This document shows, one piece after another, positions 6,857 through 14,990 of a stretch of 64,000 nt of DNA. Position 1 is the first letter of the stretch. Every line of letters starts with the position of its first letter. Origin of the DNA: Xanthomonas melonis (GTDB lineage Bacteria > Pseudomonadota > Gammaproteobacteria > Xanthomonadales > Xanthomonadaceae). A program made the position numbers and the translations under genes. The stretch is from assembly GCF_020783655.1 (NCBI RefSeq), contig NZ_JAJGQH010000015.1, positions 86,665 through 150,664 of the forward strand, written 5' to 3'. Under the pieces are notes generated by a model. The model was not told the origin of the DNA. It saw only the letters and a list, made by a program, of their open reading frames with translations, and ran no database searches.

Positions 6857-8857
6857 ATGTCCTATCTCGTTCTTGCCCGCAAGTGGCGCCCGAAGCGTTT
6901 CGCCGAACTGGTGGGCCAGGAGCATGTGGTCCGCGCGCTCAGCAATGCGCTCGACAGCGGACGCGTGCACCACGCGTTTCTGTTCACCGGCACCCGCGGC
7001 GTGGGCAAGACCACCATCGCGCGCATCTTCGCCAAGTCGCTGAATTGCGAGACCGGCACCAGCGCCGACCCGTGCGGAACCTGCCCGGCCTGCCTGGACA
7101 TCGATGCCGGCCGCTATATCGATCTGCTGGAGATCGACGCCGCGTCCAATACCGGCGTGGACGACGTGCGCGAGGTGATCGAGAACGCGCAGTACATGCC
7201 TTCGCGCGGCAAGTTCAAGGTCTACCTGATCGACGAAGTGCACATGCTCTCCAAGGCGGCGTTCAATGCGCTGCTGAAGACGCTGGAAGAGCCGCCCGAG
7301 CACGTGAAGTTCCTGCTGGCCACCACCGACCCGCAGAAGCTGCCGGTGACCGTGCTGTCGCGCTGCCTGCAGTTCAATCTCAAGCGGCTGGACGAGGACC
7401 AGATCCAGGGCCAGATGACCCGGATCCTGGCCGCCGAACAGATCGAATCGGATCCATCGGCGATCGTGCAGCTGTCCAAGGCCGCCGACGGCTCGCTGCG
7501 CGACGGTCTGTCGCTGCTCGATCAGGCCATTGCCTATGCCGGCGGCGCGCTGCGCGAGGACGTGGTGCGCACCATGCTGGGCACGGTGGATCGCACCCAG
7601 GTCGGGGCGATGCTGCAGGCGCTGGCCGATGGCGATGGCGCGCGCCTGTTGCAGGTCGTGGCCGCGCTGGCCGAATTTTCGCCGGACTGGAGTGGCGTGC
7701 TGGAAGCGCTGGCCGAGGCCCTGCACCGCGTCCAGGTGCAGCAACTGGTGCCGTCGGTGGCATTCGTGGGCGACGGCATCGACCCGACCCCGTTCGCGGC
7801 GCAGCTGCGTCCGGAAGTGGTCCAGCTGTGGTACCAGATGGCGCTCAACGGGCGGCGTGACCTGTATCTGGCGCCCAGCCCGCGCGCCGGTTTCGAAATG
7901 GCGGTGCTGCGCATGCTCGCCTTCCGTCCCGCCGCTGCGGTGCCGGCCGGCACCACCGGCGACGATGGCCGTGGTGCCACCATCGCCGGCGGCACGCCCG
8001 CGTCAGCAGCGGGCATGCAGGCGGCTGCGCCGCTCGCTGCCGCGGCCCCGAAGCGGTCCGAGGCGATGGAAGCGGCGTTTGCGCCGAGCGCCGCAGCGCC
8101 TGCGGTCGCGACTGTGGTGCCGGTGGTTGCGCTGGCGGCCTCTGCGAGCGACGCCCCGGCATCGTCTGCGGTCTCTGCGCGCGCCGACGATACGCCGCCC
8201 TGGGCAGTGGACGATGCGCCGGTGCGCACCCCGGTCGCATCGTCGACCGCGGCAACGGCCACGCCCGCTCCAGCCTTGCCGCCCACATCGGCGATTGCAC
8301 CCCCGGCCACGGTGGCGCCGGAAGCGGCTGTCGTGCCTCTTGCGGCAATAAGTACCGCGCCTGCGCCCGAGATGATGGCAGCGCCGGCCGCGGCGACGCC
8401 CGCTTCGTTCGCGACCGCGGCTGCGGCGCCGGCTGCCGAGTCGCCGCGCCAGCTCGACGACAACCGCATCGCCGATGCGGAGCAGTGGCTGGAGCTGGTC
8501 ACCCGGAGCGGCCTGAACGGTCCGTCGCGGCAACTGGCAGCCAATGCCGCCTTCATCGGCCATCGCGATGGCGTGCTGCGGCTGGCGCTGGCCCCGGGTT
8601 TCGAATACCTCACCTCCGAGCGCTCCATCGCCAACCTGGCCCAGGCGCTGATGCCGGTACTGGGCCACATGCCGCGCATCGTCATCGAAACCGGCAGTGC
8701 CGATGTCGAGACCCTGCACGAGCGCGCCAATCGGCAGAAAGGCGAGCGCCAGAGCGCTGCAGAAGACGCTTTCATGAACGACCCGAATGTGCAGCAGCTG
8801 ATCCAGCAGCAAGGCGCGCGGGTGGTTCCCGATTCCATCCGCCCTTACGACGAGTGA
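6857..8857 (+). CDS. dnaX: DNA polymerase III subunits gamma and tau
   Basis: A 666-residue clamp-loader ATPase. Domain I: Walker A GTRGVGKTT at 45-53, zinc cysteines Cys64, Cys73, Cys76 and Cys79, Walker B DEVH at 126-129, sensor/SRC motif at 168-170. After domain III (to about residue 370) comes a linker of about 165 residues made almost wholly of Ala, Pro, Val and Thr, then the tau C-terminal domain that binds the polymerase alpha subunit. The ATG at 6857 begins the family-typical MSYLVLARKWRP; an in-frame ATG at 6713 would add 48 residues of no family likeness. I see no E. coli-type A-AAA-AAG slippery site, so a shorter gamma form is not predicted. ybaB and recR follow, the usual order. 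Confidence 0.95.
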   Translation: MSYLVLARKWRPKRFAELVGQEHVVRALSNALDSGRVHHAFLFTGTRGVGKTTIARIFAKSLNCETGTSADPCGTCPACLDIDAGRYIDLLEIDAASNTGVDDVREVIENAQYMPSRGKFKVYLIDEVHMLSKAAFNALLKTLEEPPEHVKFLLATTDPQKLPVTVLSRCLQFNLKRLDEDQIQGQMTRILAAEQIESDPSAIVQLSKAADGSLRDGLSLLDQAIAYAGGALREDVVRTMLGTVDRTQVGAMLQALADGDGARLLQVVAALAEFSPDWSGVLEALAEALHRVQVQQLVPSVAFVGDGIDPTPFAAQLRPEVVQLWYQMALNGRRDLYLAPSPRAGFEMAVLRMLAFRPAAAVPAGTTGDDGRGATIAGGTPASAAGMQAAAPLAAAAPKRSEAMEAAFAPSAAAPAVATVVPVVALAASASDAPASSAVSARADDTPPWAVDDAPVRTPVASSTAATATPAPALPPTSAIAPPATVAPEAAVVPLAAISTAPAPEMMAAPAAATPASFATAAAAPAAESPRQLDDNRIADAEQWLELVTRSGLNGPSRQLAANAAFIGHRDGVLRLALAPGFEYLTSERSIANLAQALMPVLGHMPRIVIETGSADVETLHERANRQKGERQSAAEDAFMNDPNVQQLIQQQGARVVPDSIRPYDE

Positions 8858-8863
8858 CGACCC

Positions 8864-9184
8864 ATGCGTGGAAACATTGCCCAACTGATGCAGCAGGCGC
8901 AGAAGATGCAGGAAAACCTGCAGCGCGCCCAGGAAGAACTGGCCAAGCTGGAAGTCACCGGCAGCGCCGGCGGCGGTATGGTCAGCGTGACGCTGACCGG
9001 TGCCAAGGAATGCCGCAAGGTGCGGATCGATCCGAGCATCCTCTCCGACCAGGAAATGGCCGAGGACCTGATCGCTGCCGCCTTCAACGACGCTTCCAAC
9101 AAGATCGATGCCGAATCCAAGCAACGCATGGGTTCGGCCACTGCCGGCATGCAGCTGCCGCCTGGCATGAAGTTGCCCTTCTGA
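8864..9184 (+). CDS. YbaB/EbfC family nucleoid-associated protein
   Basis: A 106-residue DNA-binding protein of the YbaB/EbfC family. The N-terminal helix ([20 protein letters not shown]) and the strand block [25 protein letters not shown] are typical. It starts six bases after the dnaX stop and precedes recR, the conserved dnaX-ybaB-recR order linked to replication and repair. Confidence 0.93.
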   Translation: MRGNIAQLMQQAQKMQENLQRAQEELAKLEVTGSAGGGMVSVTLTGAKECRKVRIDPSILSDQEMAEDLIAAAFNDASNKIDAESKQRMGSATAGMQLPPGMKLPF

Positions 9185-9189
9185 ACGAG

Positions 9190-9275
9190 GGGATTGGGGA
9201 GTCGTGATTGGGGATCGGCCAGAAGCGAGAGTGCTTCTGCATTTGCGAATCCCGAATCTCCAATGCCCAATCCCG
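9190..9275. repeat. Palindromic GGGATTGG/CCAATCCC repeat, copy 1
   Basis: The left arm (about 9190-9215) is made of GGGATTGGGGAGTCGTGATT-type heptads and the right arm (about 9246-9274) of their complements CGAATCCCGAATCTCCAATG. The short middle has its own stem (AGAAGC/GCTTCT). It fills the whole gap between ybaB and recR. Similar elements lie at 9882-9978 and 41684-41811. Confidence 0.8.
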
Positions 9276-9283
9276 GCCATCCA

Positions 9284-9877
9284 ATGTCCTCCTTACTCGA
9301 ACAACTGATCGAGGCCTTCCGGGTGTTGCCGGGCGTGGGCCAGAAGTCGGCCCAGCGCATGGCCTACCACGTGCTCGAACGCGAGCGCGAGGGCGGGCGG
9401 CGTCTGGCCGCAGCGCTGGGCAATGCGGTGGAGAAGGTGGGACATTGCGCGCAGTGCCGCGATTTCACCGAAGCAGAGGTGTGTGCGATCTGCGCCAGCA
9501 GCAGCCGCGATCGACAGCAGCTGTGCGTTGTGGAATCGCCGGCCGACCGCCTGGCGATCGAACATGCCACCGGCTACCGCGGCCTGTATTTCATCCTGCA
9601 GGGACGCTTGTCGCCGCTGGATGGCATCGGCCCGCGCGAGCTGGGTCTGGATCGGCTCGGCGAGCGCCTGGCCGCCGGTGAGGTCACCGAAATGATCATC
9701 GCCACCAATGCCACCGTGGAAGGCGAGGCCACGGCGCATTACCTGGCGCAACTGGCACGTCAGCACGCGGTGCGCCCGAGCAGGCTTGCGCAAGGCATGC
9801 CGCTGGGCGGCGAGCTGGAATACGTGGACCGCGGCACGCTGTCGCATGCCTTCGGCACCCGAGCCGAGGTGCCTTGA
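9284..9877 (+). CDS. recR: Recombination mediator RecR
   Basis: A 197-residue RecFOR-pathway protein that, with RecO and RecF, helps load RecA at gapped DNA. An N-terminal HhH region ([15 protein letters not shown], 15-29), a C4 zinc finger (Cys55, Cys58, Cys67, Cys70) and a TOPRIM domain ([13 protein letters not shown], then [15 protein letters not shown]) are all present. The ATG at 9284 gives the normal N-terminus; the frame is open into the upstream palindromic repeat but that stretch is repeat-derived. Confidence 0.95.
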   Translation: MSSLLEQLIEAFRVLPGVGQKSAQRMAYHVLEREREGGRRLAAALGNAVEKVGHCAQCRDFTEAEVCAICASSSRDRQQLCVVESPADRLAIEHATGYRGLYFILQGRLSPLDGIGPRELGLDRLGERLAAGEVTEMIIATNATVEGEATAHYLAQLARQHAVRPSRLAQGMPLGGELEYVDRGTLSHAFGTRAEVP

Positions 9878-9881
9878 GGGC

Positions 9882-9978
9882 GGGGATTGGGGAGTCGGGA
9901 TTGGGGATTGGCAAGAGCAAGACATCACAGGCGCGGTAAGCTCTTGCGAATCCCGAATCCCGAATCCCGAATCCCGAA
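9882..9978. repeat. Palindromic GGGATTGG/CGAATCCC repeat, copy 2
   Basis: Left arm GGGATTGGGGAGTCGGGATT and on to about 9910, right arm four CGAATCC-type heptads (9947-9978), with a perfect inner stem GCAAGAGC (9911-9918)/GCTCTTGC (9940-9947). It fills the gap between recR and the HIT gene and ends three bases before the HIT start codon. Confidence 0.85.
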
Positions 9979-9980
9979 CC

Positions 9981-10331
9981 ATGACCGACACCATCTTCGG
10001 CAAGATCATCCGCCGCGAAATCCCGGCCACCATCGTCTACGAAGACGATCAGGTGCTGGGCTTCGAAGACATCGCGCCGCAGGCGCCGGTGCACGTGCTG
10101 TTCATCCCCAAGCAGCACGCGATTCCTACTTTGGACGATGTGCCTCCGGACCAGGCGTTGCTGATCGGCCAGCTGGCGCTCGCTGCCGCCGCGTACGCAC
10201 GTGAGCAGGGTCTGGCGCAGGACGGCTACCGCATCGTGATGAACTGCCGTGAGCACGCCGGGCAGACGGTGTTCCATATCCATCTGCATCTGCTGGCCGG
10301 GGCGCCGCTGGGGCGATTTGGTACGCCCTGA
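9981..10331 (+). CDS. HIT family nucleotide hydrolase (HinT-like)
   Basis: A 116-residue histidine-triad protein. The triad HIHLH is at 99-103 (His99, His101, His103) and the N-terminus MTDTIFGKIIRREIPA is typical of the HinT/PKCI branch, which hydrolyses aminoacyl- and purine-phosphoramidates. The family name is sure, the cellular substrate is not. The start at 9981 is set by the family N-terminus and lies right against the palindromic repeat, so the ribosome site must be within repeat sequence. Confidence 0.92.
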   Translation: MTDTIFGKIIRREIPATIVYEDDQVLGFEDIAPQAPVHVLFIPKQHAIPTLDDVPPDQALLIGQLALAAAAYAREQGLAQDGYRIVMNCREHAGQTVFHIHLHLLAGAPLGRFGTP

Positions 10332-10511
10332 CGGATAGCGCCGGCCGTGCCGTCGAGGTGATCGAACAGGCGGTCTGGCACCTGCGGGCAGGCCATGATG
10401 GCGCAGGCGCAATCGCCAGATGGATTGCGATGCTGGGGCGCCGCGCAGCATGCTGATGCGCGCGCGTGCTTCGGTGAGCGAGGGGCTGTCAGCTTGCCTC
10501 GCATCAACGAA

Positions 10512-10536
10512 AACGCCGCTCCCGGGGAGCGGCGTT
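10512..10536 (-). terminator. Terminator of the slp operon
   Basis: An 11-base stem AACGCCGCTCC/GGAGCGGCGTT; on the minus strand it is followed by TTTTCGTT. It lies 28 bases past the slp stop and ends the minus-strand moxR-DUF58-tgpA-slp operon. Confidence 0.85.
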
Positions 10537-10563
10537 CGTCTGTGAGGGGGACTCAGCGGTGGA

Positions 10564-11097
10564 TCACCACCAACCGCGGCCCCAGCCCCAGCCGCCGCCC
10601 CAACGCGGGCCCCATGGATCGCCCCAGGGGCCGTAGGGATAGGCCGGGATCACGTCGACATCGCGCACTTCCGGCCACAGGTAGACCACATCGGCCGCTA
10701 CCTTGGGCAGCCGGTAGTCGTACTCGCCGATCTTGGTGGTTTCGTAGCCTTCGATCTTGCCGATGAAGGTGACCTCGCGGCCGGGCTCGAACACTGCCGG
10801 GTCGTAGAAGCCGGCACGGCACGCCAGGAAGCGCCCGTCGCTGGCGTCCACGGCATTGCGGTCCGGGCGGCCGCTGGCATTGAGCGGGCGTGAGATCAGC
10901 TCGAAGCAGGTCTGGCCCTGGCCCGGCTTGGTCTGGATGATCTTGCCGCCCCAGCGCACCGATGTGCCCAGCTGCGCGCTGGCAGCGGAGTCGCTCGGGC
11001 TGACCGTGGGGAACTGGCCCTGCAGCGGCTTGGGCGCGGTGGCGCAGGCTGCGAGCCCGAGTACAGCAACAACGGGAATCAGAAAACGGGTACTCAT
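10564..11097 (-). CDS. Slp family outer-membrane lipoprotein
   Basis: A 177-residue lipoprotein: signal peptide with lipobox GLAAC (Cys18), then the Slp core (VRWGGKIIQTKPGQGQTCFEL near residue 48; EVTFIGKIEGYETTKIGEYDYRLP near 108). Slp proteins are starvation-inducible outer-membrane lipoproteins of unclear role. The last 25 residues are odd: only Gly, Trp, Pro, Arg and a few others, ending WGRGWW, a low-complexity tail not part of the core fold. Its ATG overlaps the tgpA stop, so it is the last gene of the operon, followed by a terminator. Confidence 0.85.
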   Translation of the reverse strand: MSTRFLIPVVAVLGLAACATAPKPLQGQFPTVSPSDSAASAQLGTSVRWGGKIIQTKPGQGQTCFELISRPLNASGRPDRNAVDASDGRFLACRAGFYDPAVFEPGREVTFIGKIEGYETTKIGEYDYRLPKVAADVVYLWPEVRDVDVIPAYPYGPWGDPWGPRWGGGWGWGRGWW

Positions 11098-13046
11098 GAG
11101 GAATCTCCGGTTCGCGGGCGATGCTGCTGCAGGTCTTTCAGAAGTGTGGCGCTATCCAAACTAGCGCCAGCGTAGCGCGCGGCAGCGAAACGTTGGCTGA
11201 GTGCCAGCAGGGGCGTGCCCGGGTGTTCGCGGGCGACGCGCTGCGCCCACACCGTGGCCGGTTCGTGCGGCTCGCGCGCCAGGCCCAGTTTGCGGTAACG
11301 GCGGCCCACCCGATGCCAGGCGCGCAGCAGCGGGTCGCGCTCGCGTTCGCCGCGGGCCAGCAGCCAGCCCATCCAGGCCAGGGCGCCACCGGCGAAGATG
11401 CCGAAGATCAGGGTCAACTGTGAGGTGTCCAGGCGGTCGATGCCGAACGGTTGCAGCAGCCGCTGCTGGCGCTCCGCGTCGAAGGACAGCACCAGCTCGT
11501 TCCAGCCGCGGCGCAGCCAGTCGCTGACCTGGCCAAGGCCCGCCCACGTCCCGAGTTGGGCGAAGTTGTTGCCCCCTCCGGCCTGCAGGCGATCTTCCAG
11601 CGTGTCGTAGATCCGTTCCGGTGCGACTGCGGCCGTGGGATCCACGCGCACCCAGCCCCGGCCTGCCAGCCAGACTTCGGCCCAGGCGTGCGCATCCATT
11701 CGCCTGACCACCCAATAATTGCCCAGTCCGTTGTAGACGCCGCCGGTATAGCCGGTGACCACGCGTGCGGGGATGCCGGCCCCGCGCATCAGCACCACGA
11801 ACGAGGAACTGAAGTGTTCGCAGAAGCCGGCTTTCTGCTGGAACAGGAATTCGTCCACGCTGTTGCGGCCGAGCAGCGGCGTGTCCAGGGTGTAGGCGAA
11901 CTCGCGGGTGATCCATTGCAGCGCGCGCTGCACGACGGCGCCGTCGTCGTTGCCGGCCTCCGCGCGCCACTGCCGTGCCAACGCGAGGGTGCGTGGATTG
12001 AAGCCGGGCGGCAGCGCCAGTGCACGTGCGCGCAGCCGGTCGGGCAGGTCGGTGTCGAAGCGTGCCGGCGGTGCCGACTGCAGCTCCCAGCGGGTGAGCG
12101 CGGTCAATGGCCGCTGTGCGAACAGTTCGTAATCGGGCGACAGCTCGGCATTGGCGACGTTGCTGGTAGGCAGGTCCAGCGAGACCAGCTGGCGCCGATC
12201 GGTGGGCTCGTAATCCAGTCGGTAGCGATAGGTCTGTGGCCCGGGCACGACCGCGGCGGGCTGGCCACGGCCGGTCCAGCGCGCACGCTGCCAGCTGCGG
12301 CCATCGAAATCCCACATCACCGGTCCGCGCCAGTAGCGCTGCTGCGGCGGTGGCGCCCGGCCGGCGAATTGCACGCGCAGGGCAGGGTTGTCGTCGGCCA
12401 TCAGGTCGATCCACTCGCCCGGGGACATGTTGTCCGACAGGCCGGGCCGCGACAGCGCACGTTCGGGTACGCCCCACAACGGCGCACCCAGGCGCGGCAG
12501 CAACCAGAACGTGACCAGCGCCAGCGGCACGCCGATGGCCACCAGCTTGCCGATACCCCGCAACTGCAGGCCCAGCGCAGGCGTGCTGGTGCGGTGCTCT
12601 TCGTCGGCCAGTCGCTGCATGCTGAGCAGGGCGGTCGCCACCGCCAGCAGCGCCAAGCCCATCGTCGCCGGCCCCTGATCGAGCAGAAAGGCGGCAAACG
12701 GTGCGAACAAGGCGAACCCCAGCAGGCTGCGCGCATCGCGCAAGGTGCGCAGTTCGGAGGCCTTGATCGCCAGCATGGCCGCCAGCACGGCGCAGCCGGT
12801 GTCGCGACCGAAGCGCATGCCGATCTGCCAGTACACCGCCGCCAGCATCGCCACCACCAGCAGCAAGCGTACCGGTGCCATCAGCGTGCCGCGCCAGCTC
12901 AGTACGCCGACCAGCACGGCGGCAACGGCGATGGTGGCGGCGAGCAGGCCGGGCAGCTGCAACAACAACGGTGCCAGCGCTAGCCAACTGGTGGCCAGCA
13001 CCCAGCCGCGGCTGGCCAGGGCGATCGGGGCGGCGGGCTCAGTCAT
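11094..13046 (-). CDS. DUF3488/transglutaminase-like membrane protein (TgpA type)
   Basis: A 650-residue membrane protein. Residues 12-185 form several hydrophobic helices (DUF3488); a large periplasmic transglutaminase-like domain follows with triad Cys409 (KAGFCEHFSSSF), His453 (DAHAWAEVW) and Asp469 (VRVDPTA). A further membrane helix is near 553-570 and a DUF4129-like tail closes the protein. The Pseudomonas relative TgpA is essential; the substrate here is unknown. It lies in the conserved order moxR ATPase, DUF58, transglutaminase, and overlaps both neighbours by a few bases. Confidence 0.9.
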   Translation of the reverse strand: MTEPAAPIALASRGWVLATSWLALAPLLLQLPGLLAATIAVAAVLVGVLSWRGTLMAPVRLLLVVAMLAAVYWQIGMRFGRDTGCAVLAAMLAIKASELRTLRDARSLLGFALFAPFAAFLLDQGPATMGLALLAVATALLSMQRLADEEHRTSTPALGLQLRGIGKLVAIGVPLALVTFWLLPRLGAPLWGVPERALSRPGLSDNMSPGEWIDLMADDNPALRVQFAGRAPPPQQRYWRGPVMWDFDGRSWQRARWTGRGQPAAVVPGPQTYRYRLDYEPTDRRQLVSLDLPTSNVANAELSPDYELFAQRPLTALTRWELQSAPPARFDTDLPDRLRARALALPPGFNPRTLALARQWRAEAGNDDGAVVQRALQWITREFAYTLDTPLLGRNSVDEFLFQQKAGFCEHFSSSFVVLMRGAGIPARVVTGYTGGVYNGLGNYWVVRRMDAHAWAEVWLAGRGWVRVDPTAAVAPERIYDTLEDRLQAGGGNNFAQLGTWAGLGQVSDWLRRGWNELVLSFDAERQQRLLQPFGIDRLDTSQLTLIFGIFAGGALAWMGWLLARGERERDPLLRAWHRVGRRYRKLGLAREPHEPATVWAQRVAREHPGTPLLALSQRFAAARYAGASLDSATLLKDLQQHRPRTGDSS

Positions 13047-13995
13047 GTGGCAGCAGCGCCAACGTGCGCAGGCATAGATGATGGTGCGACGGGCCTTGCG
13101 CGGGGCCCAGCGGCGGCTGGCCTGGCACGATCAGGCGATAACGCCGGCCGTCGCGCTCGGCCAGATTGATCCAGCGCGCCAGCCGTGCGATGCGGCGTTC
13201 GTACGGCAGTGCGTGCAGCGCCCGCCAGTCCAGTGTGACTTCCACACCCAGCGGCTGTTCGTACTCGCGCACCAGCAGGGCGTCGCGCCTTGCCGAGTGC
13301 TTCCAGGAAATCGTGCGGGGCGCATCGCCGGCGCGGTATGGGCGCAACTGGTGCAGTTCCTCGCCTTGCGCATGCAGGCGGGTCTGGTTGGGCGAGCCGG
13401 CACCGTCCGGCAGCGGCGGGCCCTGCTCCTCGGGTTTGGGATAGGCCAGCAAGGGCGTCTCCGGCCACACCCACGACCACGCCCGTACCAGCCCCAGCGG
13501 CTGGATGCTGGACACACGGATGCGCTCGATGTCCTGCCAGCCGCGCCGGGTGGTGGGTACCAGCAGATCGACCTCGCCGTTCTCCTGCGCGATCAACGAG
13601 CAGAAGCCGCTGCTGTCCCGGTGATCCAGCCGCAGTCCGCGGCGTGCGCGCGTGTCGCGACGCGCAAGCGAGACCCGCATGCGCAGCGGCTCGCCGGCCA
13701 CCACCGGTTCGGCCGCGACCGCTTCGATGCGCAGGGCCGACAGCTGCAGATGGGCCATGATGCTGCTGGCGATGCCGGCGGTGGCCAGCAACAGCGCCAG
13801 CAGCAAGGCCGGATTGTTGTTGTAGTTCAACGCGCCCAGCAGCATGGCCAGCAGCAGGGCGGTAACGAACAGGCCGAAGCGGGTCGGCAGGACATAGATG
13901 CGGCGCCGATCCAGCACGATCGGCAACGCTTCGGCTGCGCGCGGGTGCGCCAGCAGGCTGAGGCGGCGGCCGAGACCGCGCAGCGACGCACGCAC
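13039..13995 (-). CDS. DUF58 domain protein
   Basis: A 318-residue protein with two hydrophobic helices near residues 38-75 and a cytoplasmic or periplasmic DUF58 domain (a von Willebrand A-like region) ending LRTLALLPHD. The block YRAGDAPRTISWKHSARRDALLVREYE is the family signature. It sits between the MoxR ATPase and TgpA genes, overlapping tgpA by eight bases, and probably works with both as a chaperone-linked membrane complex. Confidence 0.88.
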   Translation of the reverse strand: MRASLRGLGRRLSLLAHPRAAEALPIVLDRRRIYVLPTRFGLFVTALLLAMLLGALNYNNNPALLLALLLATAGIASSIMAHLQLSALRIEAVAAEPVVAGEPLRMRVSLARRDTRARRGLRLDHRDSSGFCSLIAQENGEVDLLVPTTRRGWQDIERIRVSSIQPLGLVRAWSWVWPETPLLAYPKPEEQGPPLPDGAGSPNQTRLHAQGEELHQLRPYRAGDAPRTISWKHSARRDALLVREYEQPLGVEVTLDWRALHALPYERRIARLARWINLAERDGRRYRLIVPGQPPLGPAQGPSHHHLCLRTLALLPHD

Positions 13996-14000
13996 CGGTG

Positions 14001-14954
14001 TCAGTCCACCGGCACGCTGTGCAGCAGCGCCTTGGCCAGCGCCGGCCCGGACGACGATTCGGCCTCCGGCACCAGCCGATGCCCGGCCACGGCCACGAAC
14101 AATGCCTGCACGTCTTCCGGCAGCGCATGTTCGCGCCCCAACAGCAGGGCGTAGGCCTTGGCGGCGCGCAGCAGTGCGATGCCGGCGCGCGGCGACAGCC
14201 CCACCCGCACCCCGGCATGCTGGCGGCTGCGCAGCAGCAGCGCCTGCACATAGGCGATCAACGCATCGCTGGTATGGATCTGGCCCACCACCGTGCGCAG
14301 GGCGACCACGTCGGCATCGCTGAGCTGCGGCGCGGCCTGGGCGATCAGCTCGCGGCGGTCGGCGCCGGACAGTAGGGCGCGCTCGGCATCGGCGCTGGGG
14401 TAGCCCAGACTCAACCGCAGCAGGAAGCGATCCAGCTGCGAGTCCGGCAGCGGGAACGTGCCCGACAGGTCCACCGGATTCTGCGTGGCGATCACGAAGA
14501 ACGGCTCGGGCAAGGCATGCGTGACGCCATCCAGCGTGACCTGTTGCTCGGCCATCGCTTCCAGCAGCGCGCTTTGCGTGCGCGGCGGCGCGCGATTGAT
14601 TTCATCGGCCAGCAGCACGTTGGTGAACACCGGGCCGGGATGGAACTGGAACTGGCGCGAGGCGGCGTCGTACACCGACACGCCCAGCACATCGGCCGGC
14701 AACAGGTCGGAGGTGAACTGCACGCGCTGGAAGCCCAGCCCCAGGCTGGAGGCCATCGCGTGGGCGAGGGTGGTCTTGCCCAGACCAGGCAGGTCCTCGA
14801 TCAGCAGATGGCCGCCGGACAGCAGCGCCACGAAGGCCAGGCGGACTTCCTGGGCCTTGCCCAGCAGCAGCGAATTGACCTGCTCTTGCGCGCGCCGCAG
14901 CGATTGACGCAGCGCATCGGTTAGCATTTCCGTGGAACGCGGCGGTATCGACAT
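14001..14954 (-). CDS. MoxR family AAA+ ATPase
   Basis: A 317-residue AAA+ ATPase. Walker A EDLPGLGKTT at 53-62, Walker B in VLLADEINRAPPRTQSALLEAM, and sensor IATQNPVD are all intact. MoxR proteins act as chaperones in assembly of protein complexes; this one heads the DUF58-TgpA-Slp operon. The ATG at 14954 (MSIPPRSTEM) fits the family; the frame stays open far upstream only because it is a shadow of the divergent glycosyltransferase gene, whose start is 36 bases away. Confidence 0.92.
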   Translation of the reverse strand: MSIPPRSTEMLTDALRQSLRRAQEQVNSLLLGKAQEVRLAFVALLSGGHLLIEDLPGLGKTTLAHAMASSLGLGFQRVQFTSDLLPADVLGVSVYDAASRQFQFHPGPVFTNVLLADEINRAPPRTQSALLEAMAEQQVTLDGVTHALPEPFFVIATQNPVDLSGTFPLPDSQLDRFLLRLSLGYPSADAERALLSGADRRELIAQAAPQLSDADVVALRTVVGQIHTSDALIAYVQALLLRSRQHAGVRVGLSPRAGIALLRAAKAYALLLGREHALPEDVQALFVAVAGHRLVPEAESSSGPALAKALLHSVPVD

Positions 14955-14990
14955 CACAATTCCGTAGGTGGAAGAAGAGTGCACAGGGCA

